From: Microbulbifer sp. GL-2
GTDB taxonomy: Bacteria > Pseudomonadota > Gammaproteobacteria > Pseudomonadales > Cellvibrionaceae
Direction of reading: 5' to 3'
Length of the DNA stretch: 64,000 bases
Assembly: GCF_007183175.1 (NCBI RefSeq)
Contig: NZ_AP019807.1
Span: forward strand, 1,119,001-1,183,000
Positions 9,917 to 18,699 of the stretch are shown in pieces (the first letter of the stretch is position 1; every line of letters begins with the position of its first letter). The notes under the pieces were generated by a model. The model was not told the DNA's origin and ran no database searches. It saw only the letters and a program-made list of their open reading frames with translations. Made by a program: the position numbers and the translations under genes.

Positions 9917-10816
9917 TCAACAAGGCACCAAAGCCTTAGCCACCCGGGAGTTCGTCTCCCGCCCCAACTGTTCAGAAATAAAGTTCCCAGCCTCTGCCAG
10001 TAACTGCAAATCCACGCCGGTTTCAATATCCATGCCATTGAGCATATAGAGCACATCCTCACTGGCAACATTTCCTGAAGCGCCGCGGGCATAGGGGCAG
10101 CCGCCCAAGCCAGCTACGGCGGAATCTACTACTGCGACACCCATTTGTAGGGCTGCGTAGATATTGGCCAGTGCCTGGCCGTAGGTATCGTGGAAATGTA
10201 CCGCAAGTTTTTCCACAGGTACACGGGCCATCACCTGCTCCAGCATACGCTTGGCGGCTTCCGGGGTGCCGACACCGATGGTGTCGCCCAGGGAAATTTC
10301 GTAGCAATCCATTTCCAGTAGAGCGGCACTAACTTCTGCCACTTTAGCCGGATCAATATCGCCTTCATAGGGGCAACCAAGTACGCAGGATACGTATCCG
10401 CGCACGGGTATGCCGTCTTGCTTGGCTTTTTCCACCAGTGGACGGAAGCGCTCAAGACTCTCAGCAATACTGCAATTAATATTTTTCTGGGTGAAGGCTT
10501 CTGAGGCCGCGCCGAATACGGCGACCTCATCGGCTTTGGCTTCCACTGCGCGCTCATAACCTTTTAAGTTTGGCGTGAGCGCGCTGTAGATAACACCGTC
10601 TTTGCGCAGGATACCCGCCAGCACTTCCTCGCTGGCGGCCATTTGCGGTACCCACTTGGGGCTGACAAAACTGCCGGCTTCAATAACCGACAGCCCACTG
10701 GCACTGAGCTTGTCCACCAAAGCGATACGGGTCTCCACAGAGATAGGCTGCTTTTCATTTTGAAGCCCATCGCGGGGGCCCACTTCGACGATTTTGACCT
10801 GTTTGGGCAAAGTCAT
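9917..10816 (-). CDS. liuE: Hydroxymethylglutaryl-CoA lyase
   Basis: Cleaves 3-hydroxy-3-methylglutaryl-CoA to acetyl-CoA and acetoacetate, the last step of leucine breakdown. The 299-residue protein shows the DRE-TIM opening VEVGPRDGLQNEK, the metal-binding HFHDTYGQALAN, and the signature GLGGCPYARGASGNVASEDV with the catalytic cysteine. The start codon overlaps the liuD stop by one base (TAATG) and is preceded by GGGGAGGAG, so translation is coupled. It is the last gene of the liuRABCDE operon. Confidence 0.97.
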   Translation of the reverse strand: MTLPKQVKIVEVGPRDGLQNEKQPISVETRIALVDKLSASGLSVIEAGSFVSPKWVPQMAASEEVLAGILRKDGVIYSALTPNLKGYERAVEAKADEVAVFGAASEAFTQKNINCSIAESLERFRPLVEKAKQDGIPVRGYVSCVLGCPYEGDIDPAKVAEVSAALLEMDCYEISLGDTIGVGTPEAAKRMLEQVMARVPVEKLAVHFHDTYGQALANIYAALQMGVAVVDSAVAGLGGCPYARGASGNVASEDVLYMLNGMDIETGVDLQLLAEAGNFISEQLGRETNSRVAKALVPC

Positions 10817-12816
10817 TATTGCTCCTCCCCGGCAAAATCCACCAGCAGACTGCCGCCATCCACTAATTCACCTTCGGCACAGAAGAACTGCTGCACGGTG
10901 CCAGCGGCCGGAGCCCGCAGGGTGTGTTCCATTTTCATGGCTTCCATTACCAGTAGCGGCTGGTCTTTTTCCACCGTAGAGCCCGGCTCAACCAGCAGCG
11001 AAATTATGGTGCCGTTCATGGGGGCATCGAGGCCGTGGGCCTGGTCATTGCTCTCGCCGATATCCGGTGGCAGTAGTTTGAATTCCACCTGGGTGCCATC
11101 GATAAATACCGCACCGCCATCGCGGGTATCCACGGCGGAGAAACTCATGCGGCGACCATCCACCAGAATTAAATCGCGGCCCGACAGCAAGCGAATCTCA
11201 CCACTGTTATTTTTCTCAGGCAGGACATCGCAAGTCCAGCGCAGGCTATCGCCTTCGGCGACAAAACGAATTTGCGCATGCTGGCCACGGTAATCCACAG
11301 TCTGGGTACGACTGCCAGCCAGGGCATTGCGCCAGTTATCGCCATTGTGCCAGGGGGAGAAGGGATCCTGTTGCGGAGCGCCGTTACGCAGATCGTGTTC
11401 CTCGCGCTGCTGTAAGTATCCGGCAATAGCCGCGCACTTAAGCGGCGTCAGCGTCTGCTCCTGGTGCAGCACTTCCGTTTCATAGTCCTCAATAAAGTGG
11501 GTCGAGATACAACCGCTGGCAAAGGCCTGGTGGTTGATCACCCGGCGCAGGAACTCGATATTGTGACGTACACCGGCGATCTGATAGTCGCGAAGAGCGC
11601 GGTCCAGTTTGGCCAGGGCCTCTTTGCGGGTGCGGCCGTGGCAGATCAGCTTGGCGATCATCGGATCATAATGAACGCTGATTTCATCGCCGGTCTGCAC
11701 ACCGGTATCCACGCGTACGCCCTCGCCTTCTGCTGGGGGCTGGTGACGCACCAGTACACCGGTAGCCGGCAGGAAGTCGTTATCCGGGTCTTCGGCGTAG
11801 ATTCGCACTTCCATAGCATGGCCATTGATCTGCAGCTCATCCTGGCTCATGGGCAGGGTGTCGCCAGCGGCGACTGCCAGCTGCCAGGCCACCAGGTCCT
11901 GACCGGTGATCATTTCCGTCACCGGGTGCTCTACCTGCAGGCGGGTATTCATTTCCATAAAGTAGAAAGCACCGCTGGCATCCAGCAGGAATTCCACCGT
12001 GCCGGCGCCCACATAACCGATGGCGTGGGCCGCGCGCAGTGCCGCTTCACCCATACGGGCTCGCAGTTCCGGGCTCATTCCGGGTGCCGGGGCCTCTTCC
12101 ACTACTTTCTGGTGGCGGCGCTGCACCGAGCAATCCCGTTCAAACAGGTAGGCACCATTGCCCTGCTGATCGCAGAACACCTGGATTTCCACATGACGCG
12201 GGCTCACCACGTAGCGTTCCAGCAACATAATGTCATCACTGAAGGCGTTCATGGCCTCGCGCTTGGCTGCGGCCAGCGCTTGGTGGAATTCATCAGCACT
12301 GTCGACACGGCGCATGCCTTTACCGCCACCGCCGGCGGCAGCTTTTAGCAATACCGGGTAGCCGATACGGTTGGCGTGACCTTCCAGCAGCTCTTCATTT
12401 TGGTTGGTGCCATGGTAACCGGGTACCAGGGGCACATTGGCCTCTTCCATAATACGCTTGGCGGCGGACTTGGAGCCCATCGCCTCGATCGCGCCGGTAG
12501 GCGGACCGACAAAAACAATACCGGCTTTGTCGCAGGCACGGCAAAATTCCGCATTTTCCGATAGGAAGCCGTAACCCGGGTGGATGGCATCGGCACCGGT
12601 CTGTTTGGCGGCACCCAGCACCTTGCCGATATCCAGGTAAGAATCCCTGGCCGGGGCCGGCCCCAAGTGCACCGCTTCATCCGCCATCTGCACATGCAGA
12701 GCGTCGGCATCCGCATCGGAATACACAGCAACGGTAGCCACCCCCAGATGGCGGGCGGTCTTGATAATGCGGCAGGCAATTTCGCCGCGATTAGCTATTA
12801 ACAGTTTGCGAATCAT
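10816..12816 (-). CDS. liuD: Methylcrotonyl-CoA carboxylase, biotin-containing alpha subunit
   Basis: A 666-residue subunit combining biotin carboxylase (residues 1-450, starting IRKLLIANRGEIACRI, with the ATP-grasp glycine loop KAAAGGGGKGMR) and a C-terminal biotinyl domain (VMEAMKMEHT, biotinylated lysine about residue 628). Together with LiuB it carboxylates 3-methylcrotonyl-CoA to 3-methylglutaconyl-CoA using ATP and bicarbonate. The order within the leucine operon, rather than a geranyl-CoA (atu) context, supports the methylcrotonyl assignment. The start has AAGGA nearby and lies 5 bases after liuC. Confidence 0.97.
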   Translation of the reverse strand: MIRKLLIANRGEIACRIIKTARHLGVATVAVYSDADADALHVQMADEAVHLGPAPARDSYLDIGKVLGAAKQTGADAIHPGYGFLSENAEFCRACDKAGIVFVGPPTGAIEAMGSKSAAKRIMEEANVPLVPGYHGTNQNEELLEGHANRIGYPVLLKAAAGGGGKGMRRVDSADEFHQALAAAKREAMNAFSDDIMLLERYVVSPRHVEIQVFCDQQGNGAYLFERDCSVQRRHQKVVEEAPAPGMSPELRARMGEAALRAAHAIGYVGAGTVEFLLDASGAFYFMEMNTRLQVEHPVTEMITGQDLVAWQLAVAAGDTLPMSQDELQINGHAMEVRIYAEDPDNDFLPATGVLVRHQPPAEGEGVRVDTGVQTGDEISVHYDPMIAKLICHGRTRKEALAKLDRALRDYQIAGVRHNIEFLRRVINHQAFASGCISTHFIEDYETEVLHQEQTLTPLKCAAIAGYLQQREEHDLRNGAPQQDPFSPWHNGDNWRNALAGSRTQTVDYRGQHAQIRFVAEGDSLRWTCDVLPEKNNSGEIRLLSGRDLILVDGRRMSFSAVDTRDGGAVFIDGTQVEFKLLPPDIGESNDQAHGLDAPMNGTIISLLVEPGSTVEKDQPLLVMEAMKMEHTLRAPAAGTVQQFFCAEGELVDGGSLLVDFAGEEQ

Positions 12817-12821
12817 TTAAA

Positions 12822-13619
12822 TTATCCTTCGCTACCATTCATCCACTTGGGCGCACGTTTTTCCAAAAATGCACTCAGCCCTTCCTGACCTTCCGGCGAT
12901 ACCCGCACGGCGGCGATCAGCGCACTGGTCTGCCCCTGCAATTCGTTATTTATCACTCGGTTAGACATGGACATGGCCAGCTGCTTGGCCATAGCCACTG
13001 CCCTGGGGCCGTTGTCAGCAATAGCGTTTACCAGTTTCTGCACATGCAGATCCAGGTCGCCTTCGGCACAGACTTCGGATACCAGGCCTATCTGCTCTGC
13101 ACGCTCAGCGGAGAAACGCTCGGCTGTGACAAAGTAACGACGCGCGTGGCGGGTACCGATGGCGTTAATCACATAGGGACTGATGGTAGCGGGCAACAGG
13201 CCGATTTTGACTTCGGACAAACAGAAGCTGGCACGCTCAGTGGCCACCGCCATATCGCAGCAGCTCACCAGGCCCACGGCGCCGCCGAAGGCAGCACCCT
13301 GAACCCGCGCAATAGTGGGCGTGGGGAAAGTGTCCAGCTTGTACAGCATGGCGGCGAGTGCGGCAGCATCGCGGCGGTTTTCCTCTTCCGAATAAGTCGC
13401 CATGCGCTTCATCCAGTTGAGATCTGCGCCGGCAGAAAAATTCTTGCCGTTGGAAGCCAGCACCAACACGCGCACTGCGGGATTTTGCGCCAGGGTGTCA
13501 AAGGTAGTGGCCAGCTCGTGAATCAGTTCATCGTCAAAAGCGTTATGGATTTCCGGGCGGTTCAGGGTGACCGTGGCCACACCCTCGCTATCCACTTCGC
13601 ACAGCAATTTATCGCTCAT
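12822..13619 (-). CDS. liuC: 3-methylglutaconyl-CoA hydratase (enoyl-CoA hydratase family)
   Basis: A 265-residue crotonase-fold enzyme that hydrates 3-methylglutaconyl-CoA to HMG-CoA. Visible motifs are NRPEIHNAFDDEL, the oxyanion-hole segment NGKNFSAGADLNWMKRM and the second one, RVQGAAFGGAVGLVSCCD. I chose the ATG at 13619 with GAGG upstream; a longer in-frame start at 13754 would add 45 residues with no crotonase resemblance and run towards liuB. Its place between the two carboxylase subunits is the standard liu order. Confidence 0.95.
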   Translation of the reverse strand: MSDKLLCEVDSEGVATVTLNRPEIHNAFDDELIHELATTFDTLAQNPAVRVLVLASNGKNFSAGADLNWMKRMATYSEEENRRDAAALAAMLYKLDTFPTPTIARVQGAAFGGAVGLVSCCDMAVATERASFCLSEVKIGLLPATISPYVINAIGTRHARRYFVTAERFSAERAEQIGLVSEVCAEGDLDLHVQKLVNAIADNGPRAVAMAKQLAMSMSNRVINNELQGQTSALIAAVRVSPEGQEGLSAFLEKRAPKWMNGSEG

Positions 13620-13690
13620 TATCAGTCCTCGAATGGGGCATCTTTTTGCGGCGCATAATGGCATCACAAGCGCCGCAAACCACGGTTTGG

Positions 13691-15298
13691 TTACATGCGG
13701 AACACGCCGAACTTGGTCTCTTGCGGCTCTTTGTGGCTGGCCGCTGCCAGGCACAAACCAAGTACGCGGCGAGTGTCCGCCGGGTCGATAACGCCGTCAT
13801 CCCACAAGCGCGCAGAGGCGTAGTAGGGATGTCCCTGGTGCTCGTAGTTATCCACAATTGGCTGCTTAAACTGGCGCTCTTCCTCTTCGCTCCAGGATTC
13901 ACCCCGCGCCGCCATCTGGTCGCGCTTCACCTGAGCCAGCACGCCGGCAGCCTGTTCGCCACCCATGACCGAGATACGCGCGTTGGGCCACATAAACAGG
14001 AAATTGGGATCGTAGGCGCGGCCACACATACCGTAATTACCGGCACCAAAAGAACCGCCAATCAGAATGGTAATTTTCGGCACCTTGGCAGTGGCTACGG
14101 CGGTCACCATTTTGGCACCGTGCTTGGCGATGCCACCCGCTTCGTACTGTTTGCCCACCATAAAGCCGGTGATATTTTGCAGGAACACCAATGGAATTTT
14201 GCGCTGGGCACACAGCTCAATAAAGTGCGCGCCCTTCTGTGCGCTCTCTGCAAACAAGATGCCGTTGTTGGCAACGATACCCACCGGGTAGCCATTGATA
14301 CGGGCAAAACCGGTCACCAGGGTGGTGCCGTACAGCGCTTTGAATTCATCGAATTCAGAGCCGTCCACCACCCGCGCAATAATCTCGCGCACATCGAACG
14401 GCTGACGCGAATCTTTCGGCACCACACCGTAAATATCTTCCGGCAGATAAACCGGCTCCACTGGCTTTTGGATATCCAGGCCAGGATTCTTGATGCGGTT
14501 CAACCGCGCTACAGAGCGACGCGCCAGCTGCAGGGCGTGTACATCGTTGTTGGCGTAATGATCGGAAACCCCGGAGATGCGGCAGTGCACTTCGGCACCA
14601 CCGAGTTCCTCGGCGGAGACCTCTTCGCCGGTGGCCGCTTTTACTAAAGGCGGGCCCGCTAGGAAGATAGTGGCCTGCTCCTTCACCATAATGGATTCGT
14701 CTGCCATTGCCGGTACATAGGCACCACCGGCAGTACAGCTGCCCATCACCACTGCAATCTGTGGAATATTCTGGGCAGACAGGTTGGCCTGGTTGAAGAA
14801 GATACGGCCGAAATGTTCGCGGTCCGGGAAAACGTCGTCCTGGCGCGGCAGGTTGGCGCCACCGGAATCCACCAGATAGATACACGGCAGGTTATTCTGC
14901 TCGGCAACAGTCTGCGCGCGCAGGTGTTTTTTCACTGTGAGCGGATAGTAAGTACCGCCTTTTACCGTCGCATCATTGGCGACGATCACACAGGGCTGGC
15001 CGGAAACAGTACCGATACCGGTAATAATGCCCGCAGCAGGAACCTCTTCACCGTAAACCTCGTGAGCGGCCAGCTGGGAAAATTCCAGGAATGGACTGCC
15101 CGGATCGAGCAGCGCATCGATACGATCCCGGGGTAATAATTTTCCTCGCGCCAGGTGTTTTTCCCGTGCACGCTCACCGCCGCCTTGGGCAATGGCTTCT
15201 ACTTTCTTACGCAGGTCTGCCACCAGCGCCTGCATTTGCTCGCGGTTTTCACTAAAGGCGGCATCGCGCGTATTTATTTTGCTCTGCAACTGATTCAT
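13691..15298 (-). CDS. liuB: Methylcrotonyl-CoA carboxylase, carboxyltransferase beta subunit
   Basis: A 535-residue carboxyltransferase subunit that moves the carboxyl group from biotin on LiuD to 3-methylcrotonyl-CoA. It shows the acyl-CoA carboxylase beta pattern: RIDALLDPGSPFLE, the first oxyanion segment NDATVKGGTYYPLTVKKH, the glycine-rich GSCTAGGAYVPAM and the second-half GGSFGAGNYGMCGRAYDP. The start at 15298 (MNQLQSKINTRDAAF) matches family N-termini; a start at 15334 is possible but less likely. The ribosome site is weak at either one. Confidence 0.96.
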   Translation of the reverse strand: MNQLQSKINTRDAAFSENREQMQALVADLRKKVEAIAQGGGERAREKHLARGKLLPRDRIDALLDPGSPFLEFSQLAAHEVYGEEVPAAGIITGIGTVSGQPCVIVANDATVKGGTYYPLTVKKHLRAQTVAEQNNLPCIYLVDSGGANLPRQDDVFPDREHFGRIFFNQANLSAQNIPQIAVVMGSCTAGGAYVPAMADESIMVKEQATIFLAGPPLVKAATGEEVSAEELGGAEVHCRISGVSDHYANNDVHALQLARRSVARLNRIKNPGLDIQKPVEPVYLPEDIYGVVPKDSRQPFDVREIIARVVDGSEFDEFKALYGTTLVTGFARINGYPVGIVANNGILFAESAQKGAHFIELCAQRKIPLVFLQNITGFMVGKQYEAGGIAKHGAKMVTAVATAKVPKITILIGGSFGAGNYGMCGRAYDPNFLFMWPNARISVMGGEQAAGVLAQVKRDQMAARGESWSEEEERQFKQPIVDNYEHQGHPYYASARLWDDGVIDPADTRRVLGLCLAAASHKEPQETKFGVFRM

Positions 15299-15416
15299 AA
15301 AGTCTGATTCACTTTCCCGGAGAAAAGACCCCAACAGGGCGCGGCTTATCGCCGCGGTGCCCGGCTGGAGACAGCTGCCACCGGCAGGCGCCGGCGGCGA
15401 GAAGAAATGCCCAGCC

Positions 15417-16586
15417 TTAGCGGGTCTCTTTAAATAGCTCGCGACCGATCAGCATACGGCGCACTTCTGAAGTGCCCGCGCCGATCTCGTAGAGCTTGGC
15501 ATCACGCAGCAGGCGACCAGTGGCGTACTCATTGATGTAGCCATTGCCGCCCAAAGTCTGGATAGCCTGCAGGGCCATCTGGGTTGCGCGCTCCGCAGTA
15601 AACAGGATTACTGCGGCGGCGTCCTTGCGCGAGTCCTCACCGCGATCACAAGCTCGCGCCACAGCGTACAGATAAGAGCGGCTGGCATTCAGGTCTGCGT
15701 ACATATCCGCAATCTTGCCCTGCATCAGTTGGAACTCACCGATGGCCTTGCCGAATTGCTTGCGCTCATGGATATAGGGTACAACCACATCCAGGCACGC
15801 CTGCATAATGCCCACCGGGCCGCCGGAAAGAATGGTACGCTCGTAGTCGAGGCCACTCATTAATACGCGCACGCCACCGTTCAGTTCACCGAGGATATTT
15901 TCTTCCGGCACTTCACAGTCTTCAAACACCAGCTCACAGGTGTTGGAGCCGCGCATGCCCAGCTTGTCGAGTTTCTGCGCCTGGGAGAAGCCGGCGAATC
16001 CGCGTTCGACGATAAATGCAGTGATACCACCGGAGCTGATGCCCGGCTCAGTGCGCGCGTAGATCACATAGGTATCGGCGTCGGGACCGTTGGTGATCCA
16101 CATTTTATTGCCGTTCAGAATAAACCGATCGCCGCGCCTCTCGGCGCGCAGCTGTAGGCTTACCACGTCGGAACCGGAGTTGGGTTCACTCATGGCCAGT
16201 GCGCCCACATGCTCACCGGAACACAGTTTGGGAAGATACTTGAGTTTCTGCTCACGGGTACCGTTCTTGCGAATCTGATTGACGCACAAGTTGGAGTGGG
16301 CACCGTAGGACAGGCCCACAGAGGCGGAAGCGCGGGAGATCTCTTCCATGGTCACGGCGTGCGCGAGGTAACCCATATTGGAGCCACCGAACTCCTCTTC
16401 CACGGTCATGCCCAACAGGCCCAGTTCACCGAATTTTTTCCACATGTCTGCCGGGAACAGGTTGTCTTCATCGATCTGTGCAGCGCGCGGGGCCAGCTCC
16501 GCCTGGCAGAACTTGTAGACCATGTCACGGAGCATATCGATGTCTTCACCGAGACCGAAATTCAGGGTTGGGTAGGAGGTATTCAT
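15417..16586 (-). CDS. liuA: Isovaleryl-CoA dehydrogenase
   Basis: A 389-residue FAD-dependent acyl-CoA dehydrogenase that oxidises isovaleryl-CoA to 3-methylcrotonyl-CoA and passes electrons to ETF. Motifs include AMSEPNSGSDVVSL, GNKMWITNGPDADTYV, the catalytic-glutamate region LDYERTILSGGPVGIMQA (the position typical of isovaleryl-CoA dehydrogenases) and QTLGGNGYINEY. GGAG lies 5 bases before the chosen ATG at 16586. First enzyme gene after liuR and the entry point of the pathway. Confidence 0.96.
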   Translation of the reverse strand: MNTSYPTLNFGLGEDIDMLRDMVYKFCQAELAPRAAQIDEDNLFPADMWKKFGELGLLGMTVEEEFGGSNMGYLAHAVTMEEISRASASVGLSYGAHSNLCVNQIRKNGTREQKLKYLPKLCSGEHVGALAMSEPNSGSDVVSLQLRAERRGDRFILNGNKMWITNGPDADTYVIYARTEPGISSGGITAFIVERGFAGFSQAQKLDKLGMRGSNTCELVFEDCEVPEENILGELNGGVRVLMSGLDYERTILSGGPVGIMQACLDVVVPYIHERKQFGKAIGEFQLMQGKIADMYADLNASRSYLYAVARACDRGEDSRKDAAAVILFTAERATQMALQAIQTLGGNGYINEYATGRLLRDAKLYEIGAGTSEVRRMLIGRELFKETR

Positions 16587-16724
16587 AGTGACTCCACTTA
16601 AAATTAACAATATTGAATTCAACTGGCCGCACCTGTGTCTACTCAATACATCGGCTGACCCCTCTCAGTCTTCAGGGACCGCAGACATTCACACAGCGCG
16701 CGCCGAAATTTTTAGGTTTAACCT

Positions 16725-17141
16725 TTAGGAAGTATCATCTTCGCGACTCCTCACCAGGGCCGCTTGCGCGCGGACCTCGACTTCGTCCAGCTCCCCCATC
16801 AGGCTCTCGATATCCCGCAGTTGCTGCTGCAATTGCATACGCTTCTGTACGATACGCTCCAGCAAGCGTTGTAACTGCTCCACATTGCCGTGGGCCGGGT
16901 CGTACATGTCGATAATCTCGCGGCTCTCATCCAGGGAGAAACCCAGCCGCTTGCCGCGCAGAATCAGTTTCAGGCGCACCCGCTCCTCTGGGCTGTAGAC
17001 CCGGGTCTGACCGCGGCGCTCCGGTTTGAGCAGCCCCTTATCCTCATAGAAACGGATAGCACGGGTGGTGATATCAAACTCCCGCGCCAGCTCCGAAATA
17101 CTGTAACTATGGGGCTCTACGATGCTGGCTTTGGCTTTCAT
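16725..17141 (-). CDS. liuR: MerR-family regulator of leucine/isovalerate catabolism
   Basis: A 138-residue MerR-type regulator. The N-terminal winged helix reads YSISELAREFDITTRAIRFY and continues EDKGLLKPERRGQTRVYSP; a coiled-coil dimerisation helix follows (residues 75-120), and there is no large effector domain. In gamma- and betaproteobacteria LiuR heads the liu operon and controls branched-chain amino-acid catabolism. I chose the ATG at 17141 for its AGGAAG site; a TTG at 17165 is in frame. A perfect palindrome sits 38 bases upstream, and liuA follows 138 bases downstream. Confidence 0.93.
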   Translation of the reverse strand: MKAKASIVEPHSYSISELAREFDITTRAIRFYEDKGLLKPERRGQTRVYSPEERVRLKLILRGKRLGFSLDESREIIDMYDPAHGNVEQLQRLLERIVQKRMQLQQQLRDIESLMGELDEVEVRAQAALVRSREDDTS

Positions 17142-17178
17142 AAGTACTTCCTCGAGATACAGCAAAGCCTAACAAGAG

Positions 17179-17194
17179 TTTACGTTAACGTAAA
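17179..17194. promoter_or_regulatory. Probable LiuR operator (16-bp perfect palindrome)
   Basis: TTTACGTTAACGTAAA is a perfect dyad 38 bases before the liuR start, with a further TTTACG copy directly adjacent. AT-flanked ACGT dyads of this kind are what I recall for LiuR sites in proteobacteria. Binding by LiuR, and so autoregulation, is inferred from position and symmetry. Confidence 0.75.
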
Positions 17195-17269
17195 CGTAAA
17201 GCAGGCACCAAAGAATAACTGTGGGGAGCCAATGAGTCACTAACTCTCCGCGATAACAGCGGTGAGCTA

Positions 17270-18352
17270 TCAGGCCCCCAGCAGCTGTTGCAGTTGGTTG
17301 TCGAGCAGCTTTTGATAGGATGGGGTCAGGCCAGTGACCTCCAGGGTCCAGCCCGCGCCGTGGTGTTCAATACGTCCAGCCAGAGAGATATCCTCCAATA
17401 ACTCCGGATGCAAGAACAGGCCTCGCGATTGGTTCAACAACTGCTCGGCGGAAAAGTCCGGCGAGCCTGGCTCAAAGGGAACTACAGCGAGAGCTAACTT
17501 CAAACCGGTGGCACGATTAACACTCTGCATCTCACGCAATAAAAGGCCGCAACAAACTGCGCGAAACGCTGCGTCTGTACCGGAAAAACCCAAGCCAATC
17601 TGCGGCCCGGCACAACTCAGTGGCTGAGCTCCATAGATACGTCGCAGTAACTGCATACGCCCATCAAGCTCTCTTTGTATTCCTTCGAGCGCACTGCGAC
17701 TCAGTTGATTGGTCAGCTGCGCCCAGTTTAGCGGCCGCAGGTACAGACCCATGCCGCCAACTTTTTCCACCGCTGAGTCCTGTGCGGATTGCGCTTCCTC
17801 CGCTGGCAAGCTGCGCGGTGTAGAAAAGCCCCCAAGCATCAGTGCCGCTACAGCACTAAACGGCAGGGCAAACACCAGTGTCAGCAACAGGCTAACCCAC
17901 GGGAAAGTTACATCCGAGCCAGGTACCAGGGCGACGGTGACATTCCCGGCGATACTATCGTGCAGTACCACTGGCACATTGATGGTCTCACCATTTTTCA
18001 GATCCCCAACTTCCGCCAGGCTGTTGGACTCCACATCTTCAATGGCAATACCGCTGACAGCAGGCAACTCCAACAACTGCCGAGCCAACAGCTGCATACT
18101 GATGCGATCATCGGCGACGATACGCTCCAGACTCTGTCCCGCGAGAAAACTGGCCGCCGCCTGCGCAGAGGCCCGGTCTTTTTCCACAGCATCAGCATGC
18201 CGCTGACCATAGTAGTGCCCGAGGGCAGCACTGCAGAAAACAGCCAGGATCACCCAGATCGACACGGCCAACAGGCGCTGGCGAATGCGCTTGGATAAAC
18301 GGGCAAACTGTTCTGGCAGTTTGCGTAGTAGAGAAATAATCGATACAGACAT
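17270..18352 (-). CDS. AhpA/YtjB (Smp-like) family membrane protein
   Basis: A 360-residue inner-membrane protein with two hydrophobic segments (about residues 27-47 and 150-172). These bracket a periplasmic region, and a cytoplasmic C-terminal domain follows. The layout resembles the YtjB/Smp family, which in Escherichia coli and relatives is encoded divergently next to serB. The same arrangement here (serB starts at 18700 on the other strand) supports the assignment. Its function is not established. No catalytic motif is visible. Confidence 0.7.
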   Translation of the reverse strand: MSVSIISLLRKLPEQFARLSKRIRQRLLAVSIWVILAVFCSAALGHYYGQRHADAVEKDRASAQAAASFLAGQSLERIVADDRISMQLLARQLLELPAVSGIAIEDVESNSLAEVGDLKNGETINVPVVLHDSIAGNVTVALVPGSDVTFPWVSLLLTLVFALPFSAVAALMLGGFSTPRSLPAEEAQSAQDSAVEKVGGMGLYLRPLNWAQLTNQLSRSALEGIQRELDGRMQLLRRIYGAQPLSCAGPQIGLGFSGTDAAFRAVCCGLLLREMQSVNRATGLKLALAVVPFEPGSPDFSAEQLLNQSRGLFLHPELLEDISLAGRIEHHGAGWTLEVTGLTPSYQKLLDNQLQQLLGA

Positions 18353-18699
18353 AGAGTGGCTAAATTACCTTGCCTTGTTTTTTATTACCTTGCGCCTCAA
18401 CAAGTCATCCTTACTTATTGAGATGTTGCTCATAACACGCAGGCACAAGTTCGTGGACCTACTGGCGTTTTTTGAGCTCGTGACGGACTGCAGCCGCGGC
18501 GTTATTTTAATCCCCATACAAATCTATTAATGCAAGCTGTAATTTCCTGTGCCGTTTGTTGATCCCACAACAAAATAGTTCCACAGAGTTTTAATCTGCG
18601 ACAAATAAACAGGCCTATGCAATACGGCGTCGATTTTAACGAAGATTCCAGCTAGAGCTATAATGCGTCACTTATTGAATAGATTTGGGGAATTGCGCC
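18353..18699. other. Divergent promoter region between the YtjB-like gene and serB
   Basis: About 350 bases without a gene. It holds promoters for both divergent genes; the best serB candidate is listed separately. No structured RNA was recognised. Confidence 0.5.
18636..18664 (+). promoter_or_regulatory. Candidate sigma-70 promoter for serB
   Basis: TTAACG (18636-18641) and a perfect TATAAT (18659-18664) are separated by 17 bases, about 35 bases before the serB start. The spacing and -10 are ideal and the -35 is a 4/6 match. Confidence 0.55.

Noticed and set aside
11464..12348. Open frame of 294 codons antisense to liuD
   Set aside because: Lies wholly in the biotin carboxylase coding sequence and has no homologous features.
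13646..14647. Long open frame (333 codons) on the plus strand inside liuB
   Set aside because: It is antisense to a well-conserved carboxyltransferase gene, shows no family resemblance, and is explained by codon bias of the real gene.
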